The position numbers and the translations under genes were made by a program. A stretch of DNA of 64,000 nucleotides from Paenibacillus glycanilyticus. Lineage in GTDB: Bacteria; Bacillota; Bacilli; Paenibacillales; Paenibacillaceae. Positions 8,539 to 17,600 of the stretch are shown here, piece by piece. The notes below the pieces were generated by a model. That model saw only the letters and a list, made by a program, of their open reading frames with translations, did no database searches and was not told the origin of the DNA. The stretch covers positions 186,001 through 250,000 of the forward strand of contig NZ_BSSQ01000018.1 of the NCBI RefSeq assembly GCF_030161375.1, written 5' to 3'. Position 1 is the first letter of the stretch; the number at the start of each line of letters is the position of its first letter.

Positions 8539-8578
8539 AAAGCGGCCGTGAAGAATTATGATTCCTCACGGCTGCTTG
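8539..8578 (-). terminator. Intrinsic terminator of the selO operon
   Basis: Arms AGCGGCCGTGA (8541-8551) and TCACGGCTGCT (8566-8576) pair with one mismatch, and the minus strand continues into a T-rich run (plus-strand ATTAAATAAA). It sits just beyond the minus-strand gene ending at 8590. Confidence 0.7.
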
Positions 8579-8589
8579 TTGCGTTTACC

Positions 8590-8916
8590 CTATAGTTCAA
8601 GTCTCTTGAAATTCGGAAACGGGTGGCCCGCTTCCTTCAGCGAACCTAACCCCGTCATCTCCGCTACTTCCATCATTCGTTCCCAGATCGGCCAAATGAC
8701 AGGCGACTTATGTGCCTGATGCATCGATTCCTCCGACTTCCACTCAAAAATCTCGATGACCGTTCCATCCTCCGCTTCAAGCTTGAGAACGGGCAACTCC
8801 GTAATGAGGCCTTCCTGTATAAGCGCCGGCCCATGCTCCTTCACAATGGCATGAAGCTCCTTCTCTTTTCCGGCATGGGGCCGATACAACGCAAACGCGA
8901 TATTCTTATCAGACAT
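8590..8916 (-). CDS. Antibiotic-biosynthesis-monooxygenase-fold protein (YgiN-like)
   Basis: Small 108-residue protein with the dimeric alpha/beta-barrel pattern of the ABM superfamily: an opening strand (NIAFALYRPHAGKE), a helix (LHAIVKEH), a strand with ETD-type acidic turns (LEAEDGTVIEIFEWKS) and a late helix ending in a proline-rich tail. Members include quinol monooxygenases and heme-degrading enzymes, but no catalytic residues let me choose. The ATG at 8916 overlaps the stop region of the upstream XRE gene by 8 bases, so translation is probably coupled. It is the last gene of the selO operon. Confidence 0.65.
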   Translation of the reverse strand: MSDKNIAFALYRPHAGKEKELHAIVKEHGPALIQEGLITELPVLKLEAEDGTVIEIFEWKSEESMHQAHKSPVIWPIWERMMEVAEMTGLGSLKEAGHPFPNFKRLEL

Positions 8917-9145
8917 CCTTATGTTCACCCTTCAGGACTGGAATCAGTTCATATAATTCATTAACGGCGCAACCTACCGTATCCGCGATGGAAATCGCCG
9001 TCTTTAACGGCATTAAACGCTTGTTCTCCATGTAATCCGCAAGCCGTTCAGGCTTATAAAGCAAAGCCCCGGCCAATGCTTCCCGGCTCATTCCACGCTC
9101 CATTAATCTCTCCTGCAACAAGCAGCGCCCCAATTCAAACTTCAT
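8909..9145 (-). CDS. Small XRE/Cro-type helix-turn-helix protein
   Basis: 78-residue DNA-binding protein consisting only of a Cro/CI-type helix-turn-helix: LLQERLMERGMSREALAGAL, then YKPERLADYMENKRLMPLKTAISIADTVG. The ATG at 9145 is preceded by GGGAG at a spacing of about 10. A longer open frame upstream overlaps selO and is not used. It starts 19 bases after selO stops and overlaps the monooxygenase-fold gene, so the three are one operon. It may regulate the operon; no operator is evident. Confidence 0.75.
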   Translation of the reverse strand: MKFELGRCLLQERLMERGMSREALAGALLYKPERLADYMENKRLMPLKTAISIADTVGCAVNELYELIPVLKGEHKDV

Positions 9146-9164
9146 GCCGTTAATCTCCCTTGGA

Positions 9165-10637
9165 TCAAGTTCCGCAAAATGTCCGGTATGGACGAGGCGA
9201 CTCCTCCGGCAGCAAAGCGTAAGCCTCCTGCTCCTCGGAGTAAGCATAAGGATTCTCCAGTACGGCAAGCAAACTATCCATGACGCATAGATTCCCTTGC
9301 TCTGCGGCCTCCAACGCTTCCTCTACCCGGTGATTACGCGGGATGACAGCGGGGTTGCTGCGCCGCATAAGCAGTTGGGATTGTTCCTTCGACTCCTCTT
9401 GCCGGCCAAGCCTTGCCTGCCACTTATCGTGCCATTCGTCGAATTCCGGCATCCCGTGCAGCACCGTAGCCTCCGGCTTCCCTAAAGTCAAAGCCCGGAA
9501 CGTATTCGTGTAATCAGCTTTGCTATTTTGCATCAGCAGCAGCAGAGATTCGATCAACGCTTCATCCTCTTGCTCTTCGCCCGAAATCCCCAGCTTAGCC
9601 CGCATTCCACTCTGCCAATGCAGGTGAAAATGCTCGCTGAAATCAGACAACGCGTCTTGGGCCAGCTCGATCGCCCCCTCTTCATCCTCATCGAATAAAG
9701 GCAATAAAGCTTCTGCGAGGCGTGCCAGATTCCAAGAGCCGATATACGGCTGGTTGCCGTAAGCGTAACGCCCTTCCCGGTCGATCGAACTGAAGACGGT
9801 AGCCGGATCATAGCTATCCATAAACGCGCAAGGCCCGTAATCGATACTTTCCCCGCTGATCGCCATATTGTCCGTATTCATGACCCCATGGATGAATCCA
9901 ACCAGCTGCCACTTGGCAATAAGAGCGGCCTGGCGTTTGATGACCTCCTTCAGGAAGCTGACATAACGGTTATCGCCGTCTTCCATCTCGGGATAATGCC
10001 GCTCAATGGTATAATCCGCCAAGGCGCGAACATCTTCCGGCGTCCCCCACTGCGCGGCGAATTGGAAGGTCCCTACTCGAATATGGCTCGCGGCGACCCG
10101 TGTCAGGATCGCGCCGGTAAGCAAGCTTTCCCGCACAATCTCCTCACCCGTCGCCACGACCGCCAAACTGCGGGTTGTCGGTATGCCAAGCCCATGCATC
10201 GCTTCGCTGATGATATACTCCCGCAGCATGGGACCAAGCGCCGCACGTCCGTCTCCTCCTCTGGAATACGACGTACGCCCCGAGCCTTTGAGCTGAATAT
10301 CGAATCGCTCGCCGCCTGGCGTGATCTGCTCGCCGAGCAGGACCGCACGTCCGTCTCCCAGCCGGTTGAAATAGCTGAATTGATGCCCGGCATAGGCTTG
10401 AGCCAGCGGCTCGGCCCCTTCCGGAAGCTGATTGCCCGCAAATACATCCACCCCATCGCTGCCGCGCAACACCTCTGCATGCAAGCCAAGCGACGCGGCA
10501 AGAGATTCATTTAACTTCATTAACCTCGGTGCTCGTACGGGGACGGGATTTTGCTTCGTAAATAATAAGTCCGGCAAGCCAGCGTAACTGTTCTCTAGGT
10601 TCCATCCGCTTTGATTATCCGTCATCTCGTTCTCCAT
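9165..10637 (-). CDS. selO: SelO-type protein adenylyltransferase (AMPylase; YdiU/UPF0061)
   Basis: 490-residue pseudokinase-fold enzyme. Members of the SelO family transfer AMP from ATP to Ser, Thr or Tyr of target proteins and have been linked to redox stress. The family signatures are all visible: KGSGRT near the ATP-binding loop, GDGRAALGPMLREY, GLGIPTTRSLAVV, HGVMNTDNM with the metal-binding Asn/Asp, and IDYGPCAFMD. It ends SYRTFCGT-like (PYRTFCGT), the usual C-terminus, but Cys is present where many animal members have selenocysteine further on. It heads a minus-strand operon with an XRE regulator and an ABM-fold protein. Start at 10637 or four codons later is possible. Confidence 0.9.
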   Translation of the reverse strand: MENEMTDNQSGWNLENSYAGLPDLLFTKQNPVPVRAPRLMKLNESLAASLGLHAEVLRGSDGVDVFAGNQLPEGAEPLAQAYAGHQFSYFNRLGDGRAVLLGEQITPGGERFDIQLKGSGRTSYSRGGDGRAALGPMLREYIISEAMHGLGIPTTRSLAVVATGEEIVRESLLTGAILTRVAASHIRVGTFQFAAQWGTPEDVRALADYTIERHYPEMEDGDNRYVSFLKEVIKRQAALIAKWQLVGFIHGVMNTDNMAISGESIDYGPCAFMDSYDPATVFSSIDREGRYAYGNQPYIGSWNLARLAEALLPLFDEDEEGAIELAQDALSDFSEHFHLHWQSGMRAKLGISGEEQEDEALIESLLLLMQNSKADYTNTFRALTLGKPEATVLHGMPEFDEWHDKWQARLGRQEESKEQSQLLMRRSNPAVIPRNHRVEEALEAAEQGNLCVMDSLLAVLENPYAYSEEQEAYALLPEESPRPYRTFCGT

Positions 10638-10664
10638 TTTCTTTTTTTCCTTATTATACCCAAA

Positions 10665-10699
10665 AAAGCCCGCCGGCTCATAGGGCGCCGGCGGGCTTT
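10665..10699 (-). terminator. Intrinsic terminator of the secreted phosphatase gene
   Basis: Thirteen-base arms (AAAGCCCGCCGGC at 10665-10677 and its complement at 10687-10699) with a nine-base loop, continuing into T residues on the minus strand. A TATAAT on the minus strand at about 10652-10657 may serve selO. Confidence 0.9.
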
Positions 10700-10710
10700 G
10701 CTGTTACGAC

Positions 10711-11844
10711 TTATTCGGTGTACATAGCTTTCAGCTTGGCGCGTTCTGCTTTCGTAATGCCAAGGCCTTTTTCAAGGAAGTTGTCGATCGAGCCGTATTT
10801 CGCTTTCATTTCGTCGATGGCAGCTTGCAGGAATTCCTTCTGAACGCCCATCATCGCCGTAATGGCAGCTACGACATTCTCGTCCTTCACTTGAGCTTTA
10901 ACGGCTTCAACCGCTTTTTTGTTTGCTTCTTCGCGGTATACGTTGCTCAGGAGGTAGTCTTCCATTACCGTCTTCTCATCTACGCCAAGCGCGAAGAGGA
11001 TGATCGCGGAACCAAGGCCCGTACGGTCTTTACCTGCTGTACAGTGTTGAAGCAGACCGATGTTGTTCGGATCGTTAAGCAGTTCCATCAGTTGAACGTA
11101 GAACTTCGGCGCGTCGACCATTTGCTTGTTGAAGCCGGCCATCATAGCAACCGCGCTTGCTTCGTCCTTCATCATGCCGGAAGCGATCATGGAGTTCAGA
11201 TCGGCAGTCGAACCTGCGTTGCCTTCATCCGTACGGATGTTTTTAATACCTGGGATGACCGGATCCGGCATTGCTTTTACTTCTGCATCGGTACGGTAGT
11301 CCACGTTTGTTTTGATACCCATTTCTTGAATCGTCTTAATATCTGAATCCGTCAAATGGCCAAGCTCTTCGCCGCGGAACAGCTTGCCCCATTTCACCGT
11401 TTTGCCGTCAGTTGTTTTGTAGCCGCCAAGATCGCGAATGTTGAAAGCGCCTTGCAGGTCTACTTTGCGTTCAGCAACGGTAATGGTTGCGCCATTGCTT
11501 GTCTTAATGTAGAAGTATACGCGCGAACCCGGCTTAGGATCTGCCGATACGTAACCGTTATAGCTCGACATCGTTCTTTTCAGCTGTTTGCCGGTTTTAG
11601 CGATATTGTCCGGGGAAGTGCTCCACATGATCTTTACGGCACCGAGGTCCGCATTCGAGTTCCAGTGGATTTTCAGTTTGCCGTCAGCCGTACGCTCAAC
11701 GCTTGCTTGCGTGAATTCGCCTTGTACTTTGTGCTGCGATACCGCTGCAGGCGTTGCCGCGAAGCTTGCTGCAGGAGCTGCTACTGCGCCAAAAGCAAGA
11801 GATGCTGCCAATACGGTTGCTGCGTAAACTTTGTTGAGTTTCAT
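10711..11844 (-). CDS. Secreted tyrosine-type protein phosphatase (IphP-like)
   Basis: 377-residue exported enzyme. Residues 1-29 form a signal peptide with an Ala-rich core ending SFA-ATP. Residues about 45-125 look like a fibronectin-III-like sandwich (KIHWNSNADLGAVKIMWST). The phosphatase domain follows with FNIRDLGGYKTTDGK, the usual opening of Y_phosphatase3/IphP enzymes, and the catalytic loop HCTAGKDRTG with nucleophile Cys at about 268. It should act outside the membrane on phosphotyrosine or lipid phosphate. It stands alone, with a strong terminator behind it and GGGGGAAC before the ATG. The upstream region contains repeated GTTGTGTTCC-like tracts at 11880-11905. Confidence 0.85.
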   Translation of the reverse strand: MKLNKVYAATVLAASLAFGAVAAPAASFAATPAAVSQHKVQGEFTQASVERTADGKLKIHWNSNADLGAVKIMWSTSPDNIAKTGKQLKRTMSSYNGYVSADPKPGSRVYFYIKTSNGATITVAERKVDLQGAFNIRDLGGYKTTDGKTVKWGKLFRGEELGHLTDSDIKTIQEMGIKTNVDYRTDAEVKAMPDPVIPGIKNIRTDEGNAGSTADLNSMIASGMMKDEASAVAMMAGFNKQMVDAPKFYVQLMELLNDPNNIGLLQHCTAGKDRTGLGSAIILFALGVDEKTVMEDYLLSNVYREEANKKAVEAVKAQVKDENVVAAITAMMGVQKEFLQAAIDEMKAKYGSIDNFLEKGLGITKAERAKLKAMYTE

Positions 11845-12063
11845 TGAAAAAGTTCCCCCTAAAATAAGTTGTGTAATTATTGTGTTCCAGTTGTGTTCCG
11901 GTTGTATTTAAGTTGCATGTTTGTCCTTATTGTAGGGAGGAATTATTTTGACAATTTTAAAATTTGATAAAGGTTTTGTAAAAGCAGCAACCCGCATATT
12001 TCCAGTTAAACTCATCCATATTAGGGGTAAGTCTGATGAACAGCGGAGAGGATTAATTAGCGG

Positions 12064-13428
12064 ATGTTTAAACAACCAAAGAACTGGGTGAGCCGGCGAT
12101 CGCCTGCCCAAGTCATTACCGGCTACTATATATTTGCCGTGTTATTATCCATTCTTCTGCTAAGCATGCCAGCGGCTCATAAGCCCGGAGTGGAAGTCTC
12201 GATCTTTGACACGATATTCACGGCAGTCAGCGTGGTTAGCGATACGGGGCTGTCCGTCCTAAACGTATCTGAAACGTACAGCGTATTTGGCTATTTCATT
12301 ATTATGATCGCCTTGCAATTTGGGGGGATTGGCATTATGGCAATGAGCACCTTCTTCTGGCTGCTGATCGGACGCAAAATCGGCCTGAAAGAGCGCCGCC
12401 TGATTATGGTCGATAATAATCAGTTTGCGTTATCCGGCCTTGTTCATTTGGTCAAGGAAATTTTGCAGATTACGCTGCTCACCGAGCTTGTTGGAGCCGT
12501 CATCTTTGGACTGAGGTTTCTGCAGTACTATCCGACCTGGCAGGAAGCATTCCTGCAGGGCTTGTTCGCCTCCGTCAGCGCAACAACCAATGCGGGCATG
12601 GATATTACGGGACAATCGCTCATGCCGTTCAAAGACGATTACTTCGTCCAGCTCGTCACGATTGTCCTCATTATTTTCGGGGCGATCGGGTTCCCGGTGC
12701 TGCTCGAGCTGAAAGCGTTCCTCTCCCGCAACAAGCTGGATTTGAACCAGCCGTTCCGTTTTTCGTTATTTGCCAAAATCACGAGTCTTACTTATTTCGG
12801 CCTGCTCGCATTAGGCACGATTCTTATTCTGTTGTTCGAGTCGCATCATTATTTCAAGGGCTTAACCTGGCATGAAAGCTTCTTCTATGCTTTTTTCCAG
12901 GCCACGACTACCCGAAGCGCCGGATTAACTACAATGGACATTACGCATCTGACGATGCCAACTCTTCTGCTCATGTGCGTCTATATGTTTATCGGCGGCT
13001 CTCCCAACTCGGTAGGAGGCGGCATACGGACAACAACCTTCGCCTTGAATATGCTGTTTATCTATCATTTTGCAAGAGGACGGCGGAATTACAACGTGTT
13101 CAAACGGGAGCTGCATCCTGACGATATTATGAAATCGCTGGCTATTACGATGCTTGCGGTCGTGATGTGCGCTTTATCCGTCATCGCCATCAGCGTCTCG
13201 GACCAGGAGCATCAGCTGGCCGCCATTATATTGGAGGTGTGCTCCGCCTTTGGCACGGTTGGCCTGTCGACGGGCATTACGCCCGACTTGAGCATCTTCG
13301 CCAAATGCATTCTGATGCTGCTAATGTTCATAGGAAGAATCGGACTTACCTCCTTCCTCTATATCATTGGCGGCAAACAAGCGAAAGCGAAGTTCCGCTA
13401 TTCCATGGAACGAGTCATGACGGGATAG
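12064..13428 (+). CDS. ktrB: Ktr/Trk-type potassium uptake channel subunit
   Basis: 454-residue membrane protein of the KtrB/TrkH superfamily, with four M1-P-M2 repeats. The four selectivity-filter loops are visible: DTGLS near residue 60, TTNAGMD near 180, TTRSAGLT near 285 and GTVGLSTG near 400, each with the conserved Gly. The family moves K+ (often with Na+) and is gated by a cytoplasmic RCK ring (KtrA or KtrC); no such gene is next to it here, so it resembles the orphan KtrD arrangement. SD GAGAGG precedes the ATG. The upstream 200 bases are AT-rich with a TTGACA at 11949-11954 but no clear c-di-AMP riboswitch. Confidence 0.85.
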   Translation: MFKQPKNWVSRRSPAQVITGYYIFAVLLSILLLSMPAAHKPGVEVSIFDTIFTAVSVVSDTGLSVLNVSETYSVFGYFIIMIALQFGGIGIMAMSTFFWLLIGRKIGLKERRLIMVDNNQFALSGLVHLVKEILQITLLTELVGAVIFGLRFLQYYPTWQEAFLQGLFASVSATTNAGMDITGQSLMPFKDDYFVQLVTIVLIIFGAIGFPVLLELKAFLSRNKLDLNQPFRFSLFAKITSLTYFGLLALGTILILLFESHHYFKGLTWHESFFYAFFQATTTRSAGLTTMDITHLTMPTLLLMCVYMFIGGSPNSVGGGIRTTTFALNMLFIYHFARGRRNYNVFKRELHPDDIMKSLAITMLAVVMCALSVIAISVSDQEHQLAAIILEVCSAFGTVGLSTGITPDLSIFAKCILMLLMFIGRIGLTSFLYIIGGKQAKAKFRYSMERVMTG

Positions 13429-13518
13429 TCAGGGGGCAAAATAATCCGTACGTAGTCTTGCCGTATCGTCTGGATCGCGTTATGCTGGGTGTAATCTATA
13501 CGATAGGAACGTTCGACT

Positions 13519-14295
13519 ATGACGATCGGTATTTTCGACTCCGGACTCGGAGGACTTACAGTACTGGCAGAAGCGCTGAAGCGCCTTCCCGCCGAAAACT
13601 ATATTTATATGGCCGACACCAAACATGTCCCTTACGGTACCAAGTCCGAAGAGGAAGTGCGCTCCTTCGTGCTTCAGACCGTTGAGCAAATGGTGGCCGA
13701 AGGCATCGACGCTTTGGTTGTGGCCTGCAATACGGCAACCAGCATTGCGATTAACGAGCTGCGGGAGCGGTATTCTTTTCCCATTATCGGGATGGAACCT
13801 GCCGTTAAGCCCGCCGTGGAGATGAATCGCGCAACGGGCAAAAAAGTACTCGTCTGGGCGACTCCCCTAACGCTGCGCATGCCGAAGTATTACGCTCTGG
13901 TGTCGCGCGTAGACGGAGACGGAATCGTAGATTCCCTTCCAATGCCCGAGCTGGTGCAATATTGCGAATCGCTTCAATTCGATCCGGGCGTGCTTCGGGA
14001 CTATTTCCTAACCAAGCTTGCTCCTTACGATCTGATGGATTACGGCATATTGGTGCTTGGCTGCACGCATTTCCCGTTCTATACGAGAATACTGGAAGAG
14101 GTATTGCCTCCGCATATTCAGATTGTGAACGGCAATCTCGGCACGATCCGGCGCCTGACCGCCATGCTGAGCCGTTACGGCATCGGAACCGGACGCGGAA
14201 GCGGACAAGTCCAGTTCATGTGTACCGGCGGGGAAGCTGCTTACGTCGAGAAGATGCGCTCCGCGCTTTCTTTCCTGAAGGAACAGGATCTATAG
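13519..14295 (+). CDS. murI: Glutamate racemase
   Basis: Converts L-glutamate to D-glutamate for peptidoglycan. The 258-residue protein opens IGIFDSGLGGLTV and carries the two catalytic cysteines in VVACNTATS (Cys70) and LGCTHFP (Cys182), with ADTKHVPYG between. It is at the usual length for the family. The mid-region VLVWATPLTLRMPKYY departs from the common GTxGTxxS stretch, so it may be a second, specialised racemase. The GGA seven to ten bases before the ATG is a modest ribosome site. It lies 90 bases after the potassium channel gene and ends at a strong terminator. Confidence 0.9.
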   Translation: MTIGIFDSGLGGLTVLAEALKRLPAENYIYMADTKHVPYGTKSEEEVRSFVLQTVEQMVAEGIDALVVACNTATSIAINELRERYSFPIIGMEPAVKPAVEMNRATGKKVLVWATPLTLRMPKYYALVSRVDGDGIVDSLPMPELVQYCESLQFDPGVLRDYFLTKLAPYDLMDYGILVLGCTHFPFYTRILEEVLPPHIQIVNGNLGTIRRLTAMLSRYGIGTGRGSGQVQFMCTGGEAAYVEKMRSALSFLKEQDL

Positions 14296-14307
14296 TAAAT
14301 CCAACGC

Positions 14308-14360
14308 AGAAGCCGCCCCATCCGTCACTAACGTGAGGAATGGGACGGCTTCTTTATTTT
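14308..14360 (+). terminator. Intrinsic terminator of murI
   Basis: AGAAGCCGcCCCAT pairs with ATGGGaCGGCTTCT (14308-14321 with 14340-14353) and is followed by TTATTTTT. Confidence 0.9.
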
Positions 14361-14475
14361 TGTCCGCGGATTCATAGAATTGCACATGTTCATCGTAGGA
14401 TTACGTCTTCAGCCAGACAGGCAAGTGGATTATGCTAAGCATGCCAGACTCTGAATGGATGCGAAAATAGTTGCC

Positions 14476-14506
14476 AAGGAGGTGAATGGATGTAACTACG
14501 CGTTAA
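14476..14506 (+). promoter_or_regulatory. Strong stand-alone ribosome site with mini-ORF in the GH87 leader
   Basis: AAGGAGG at 14476-14482 precedes two possible minimal reading frames: ATG at 14486 encoding six residues and ending TAA at 14504-14506, or ATG at 14490 followed at once by TAA. It could be a leader peptide, a start-stop element, or a 5' mRNA stabiliser of the STAB-SD kind known from cry genes. It lies about 135 bases upstream of the glucanase start. Confidence 0.4.
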
Positions 14507-14507
14507 A

Positions 14508-14523
14508 TTGTAAGCGCATTAAT
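14508..14523 (+). promoter_or_regulatory. cre-like operator (candidate CcpA site)
   Basis: TTGTAAGCGCATTAAT matches the cre consensus WTGNAARCGNWWWCAW at every constrained position but one. It lies between murI's terminator and the secreted glucanase gene, a plausible place for carbon catabolite control; a LacI-type regulator could also use it. Confidence 0.5.
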
Positions 14524-14562
14524 TATTGCCCGCAACATAATTGATCAGCTGCTTTCGAAGTA

Positions 14563-14608
14563 AGAATCATCACGAACAGCGAAGCTGTTTGTGTGATCAT
14601 TCTTTTTA
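14563..14608 (+). terminator. Terminator-like hairpin directly before the glucanase ribosome site
   Basis: AGAATCATCACgaACAGC (14563-14580) pairs with GCTGTttGTGTGATcATTCT (14583-14602), then TTTTTA. AGGAGG of the next gene begins at 14609. A stop signal here implies attenuation of the glucanase gene, or that its promoter lies inside or beyond this hairpin. Confidence 0.6.
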
Positions 14609-14619
14609 GGAGGTAATTT

Positions 14620-17600
14620 ATGTTCTTAATAACTAAAAAATTAAAGCACAATCCGTTTGTCATGTTCTCGCTGGCGCTTGCTGTCCTGCTCTCGCAGCTT
14701 ACGCTTTATCCGTCCGCTTCATCCGCTGCAGGCGGGACCAACCTTGCCATCGGCAAAACCGTAACAGCCAGCGGTTATGCCGACGTATACGTAGCCGGCA
14801 ACGTCGCCGACGGCAATCAGGCTACATACTGGGAAAGCACGAACAATGCTTTTCCGCAATGGATTCAAGTCGATCTTGGCGCAAGCACGAGCGTTGACCA
14901 AGTCGTTCTGAAGATCCCTGCAGGCTGGGGCACGCGCACGCAAACCCTCGCCGTGCAAGGGAGCACCAACGGCTCAACCTTCACAGACTTTGTTGGTTCC
15001 GCCAATTATGCATTTAATCCTTCGGTTAACAATAACTCCGTCACCATCAATTTCACGGCAGCAAGCACGCGTTACGTCCGTCTGAATATTACAGCGAATA
15101 CGGGCTGGCAAGCCGGTCAAATTTCCGAGTTCGAAATCTATGGCGCAGCCGTTACTCCGCCGCCATCCGGTACTTATCAGGCTGAAAGCGCGGCATTGTC
15201 AGGCGGTGCCAAAGTCAACACGGATCATACCGGCTACTCCGGTACGGGCTTTGTTGACGGCTATTGGACGCAAGGCGCTTCCACCGCTTTTACCGTTAAC
15301 GTGGCATCGGCCGGCAGCTATGATGTCGCGCTGAAATACGCAAACGCCCAAGGCGCTGCTCGTACTCTGAGCATTTACGTCAACGGCACCAAGATCCGTC
15401 AAACCTCGCTGGGCAGCTTGGCGAACTGGGATACCTGGGGAACCAAGACCGAGACGTTAACCCTTAATGCAGGCAACAACACCATCGCCTACAAATATGA
15501 CGCAACCGATTCCGGCAACATGAACCTGGATCAGATTTCCGTGGCGGCTTCGGCTACACCTACACCTACACCTACACCTACACCGACTCCTACGCCGACA
15601 CCAACTCCTACACCTACACCTACACCAACGCCTACACCTACACCAACGCCTACACCGACTCCTACACCTACGCCTACACCTACTGCAACGCCGACTCCAA
15701 CTCCTACACCAACGCCTCCTACAAGCTCGAACGTAGCATTAGGCAAGACGATTACCGCTTCTTCTTCAACCTTCACGTATGTGGCAGCTAACGGCAACGA
15801 CGGCAGCACCTCTACTTACTGGGAAGGCGGCGGCAATCCGAGCCAATTGACTGTTGATCTAGGCGCCAACCATGATATTACTTCCGTAGTCGTGAAGCTG
15901 AACCCAGCCACGGATTGGAGCACGCGCACGCAAACGATTCAAGTATTGGGCGCTAATCAGACGACTTCAACATTCAGCAACCTCGTAAGCGCTCAGTCCT
16001 ATACGTTTAACCCGGCTTCGGGCAACTCGGTCACTATTCCCGTCACCGCAACGGCTAGCAAAGTTCAATTGAACATTACAGCCAACTCCGGAGCGCCAGG
16101 CGGTCAAGTAGCCGAATTCGAAATTTACGGCACGCCTGCTCCGAACCCGGACCTGACGATTACAGGCATGACCTGGACGCCAGCCAATCCGGTAGAGACA
16201 GACGCCATTACCCTTAACGCTACCGTGAAAAATATCGGCAACGCCAACTCTCCCGCTTCCTCGGTAAACTTCTACTTGGGCAGCGAGCTTGTAGGCACAG
16301 CGCCTGTAGCTGCACTCGCCGCTAATGCTACAGCTACGGTATCCGTTAATGCCGGAGCCAAAAACGCAGGTAACTACCCGGTTAGCGCGAAGGTCGACGA
16401 GAGCAATACGGTTATTGAGCAGAACAATAACAACAACAGCTACAGCAACACGGCAGGCATTACCGTTGCGGCCGTGCAAAGCTCCGACCTGATCGTTTCG
16501 ACGACCTGGAATCCTAGCAATCCAAGCGCGGGCAACACGGTTGCATTTACAACAAACCTGAAAAACCAAGGCAATATCGCTTCTGCCAGCGGCGCTCACC
16601 CGATTACTGTCACCTTGAAGAACGCATCCGGCGCAACCGTTCAAACCTGGAACGGCTCTTACTCCGGATCTCTTGCGGCAGGCCAATCGGTTAACGTGAC
16701 GATGGGCACATGGACAGCTGTGAACGGAAGCTACTCGGTAACAACGACAGTCGCCGCTGACGGCAGCGAAGTAAGCACGAAACAAACGAACAACAGCAAT
16801 GCCATTAGCCTCTATTCGGGCCGCGGAGCGAATATGCCGTTTACCATCATTGAGGCAGAGTCCTCCTCCAATGCAACAAACGGCACAAAGCTGGCCCCTA
16901 ACTTCAAACCTGGCGACTATGCCGGCGAAGCTTCCGGCCGATCATCCGTCTACCTGGACGCAACAGGAGAATATGTGGAGTTTACGCTGACTTCGCCAGC
17001 GAACGCCTTTGTTCTTCGCAATGCAGTTGCGGAGAACATAACCGGTACTGTCAGCATCTATGCGGACGGGGTAAACAAAGGCAAATTTAATGTTTCATCC
17101 AAATTCTCTTACCTGTACGCAACGCCAAGCACGCTTGGGCGCCTAGGTTATGACAATGCGCCGGGAGCCGGCTTAACGGCTTACTGGCTCTACGAAGACG
17201 CGCAACTGATGCTTGATCAGGTGTACCCTGCGGGAACCAAGATCAAAATCCAGAAGGATGCCGGCGATGTGTCTTGGATCTACGTCGACTTGCTCGAGAC
17301 CGAGAATGTCGCGCCTCCGCAAGCGAATCCGGATCCAACGAAATACGTGGCCGTGTCTTCTTCCAAATCGATTGAACAGGCGCTGAACGAATTCAGACAA
17401 GACACAACGAAGAAAGGCATCTACATCCCTGCCGGCAACTGGGCGATTTCCAGCAAAATCTATCTCTACGGACGGGCGACTGAAATTATCGGAGCCGGCC
17501 CTTGGTATACGAAGCTGGTTGCTCCTCAAGATCAATCCAATACGGATGTTGGCTTCAACATCAGCTCGGCCGCAAACGGCTCCACCATTCGGGACCTGTC

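Noticed and set aside
10825..11346. Long plus-strand open frames opposite the secreted phosphatase
   Set aside because: They mirror the codon pattern of the minus-strand gene, which has a signal peptide and an intact catalytic loop.
11848..12063. c-di-AMP (ydaO-type) riboswitch before the potassium channel gene
   Set aside because: The region is too short and AT-rich and shows none of the conserved paired elements.
14361..14475. GEMM c-di-GMP riboswitch in the glucanase leader
   Set aside because: I could not find the conserved GGCAAACC-like and tetraloop-receptor parts; only the terminator-like hairpin is solid.
15555..15717. CRISPR-like or non-coding repeat array
   Set aside because: Six-base units lie in frame inside a long gene and code for the Thr-Pro linker; there are no spacers.
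15967..16785. Minus-strand open frame of 272 codons inside the glucanase gene
   Set aside because: It is a shadow of the CARDB-coding region with unnatural composition (Cys/Arg-rich) and no ribosome site.
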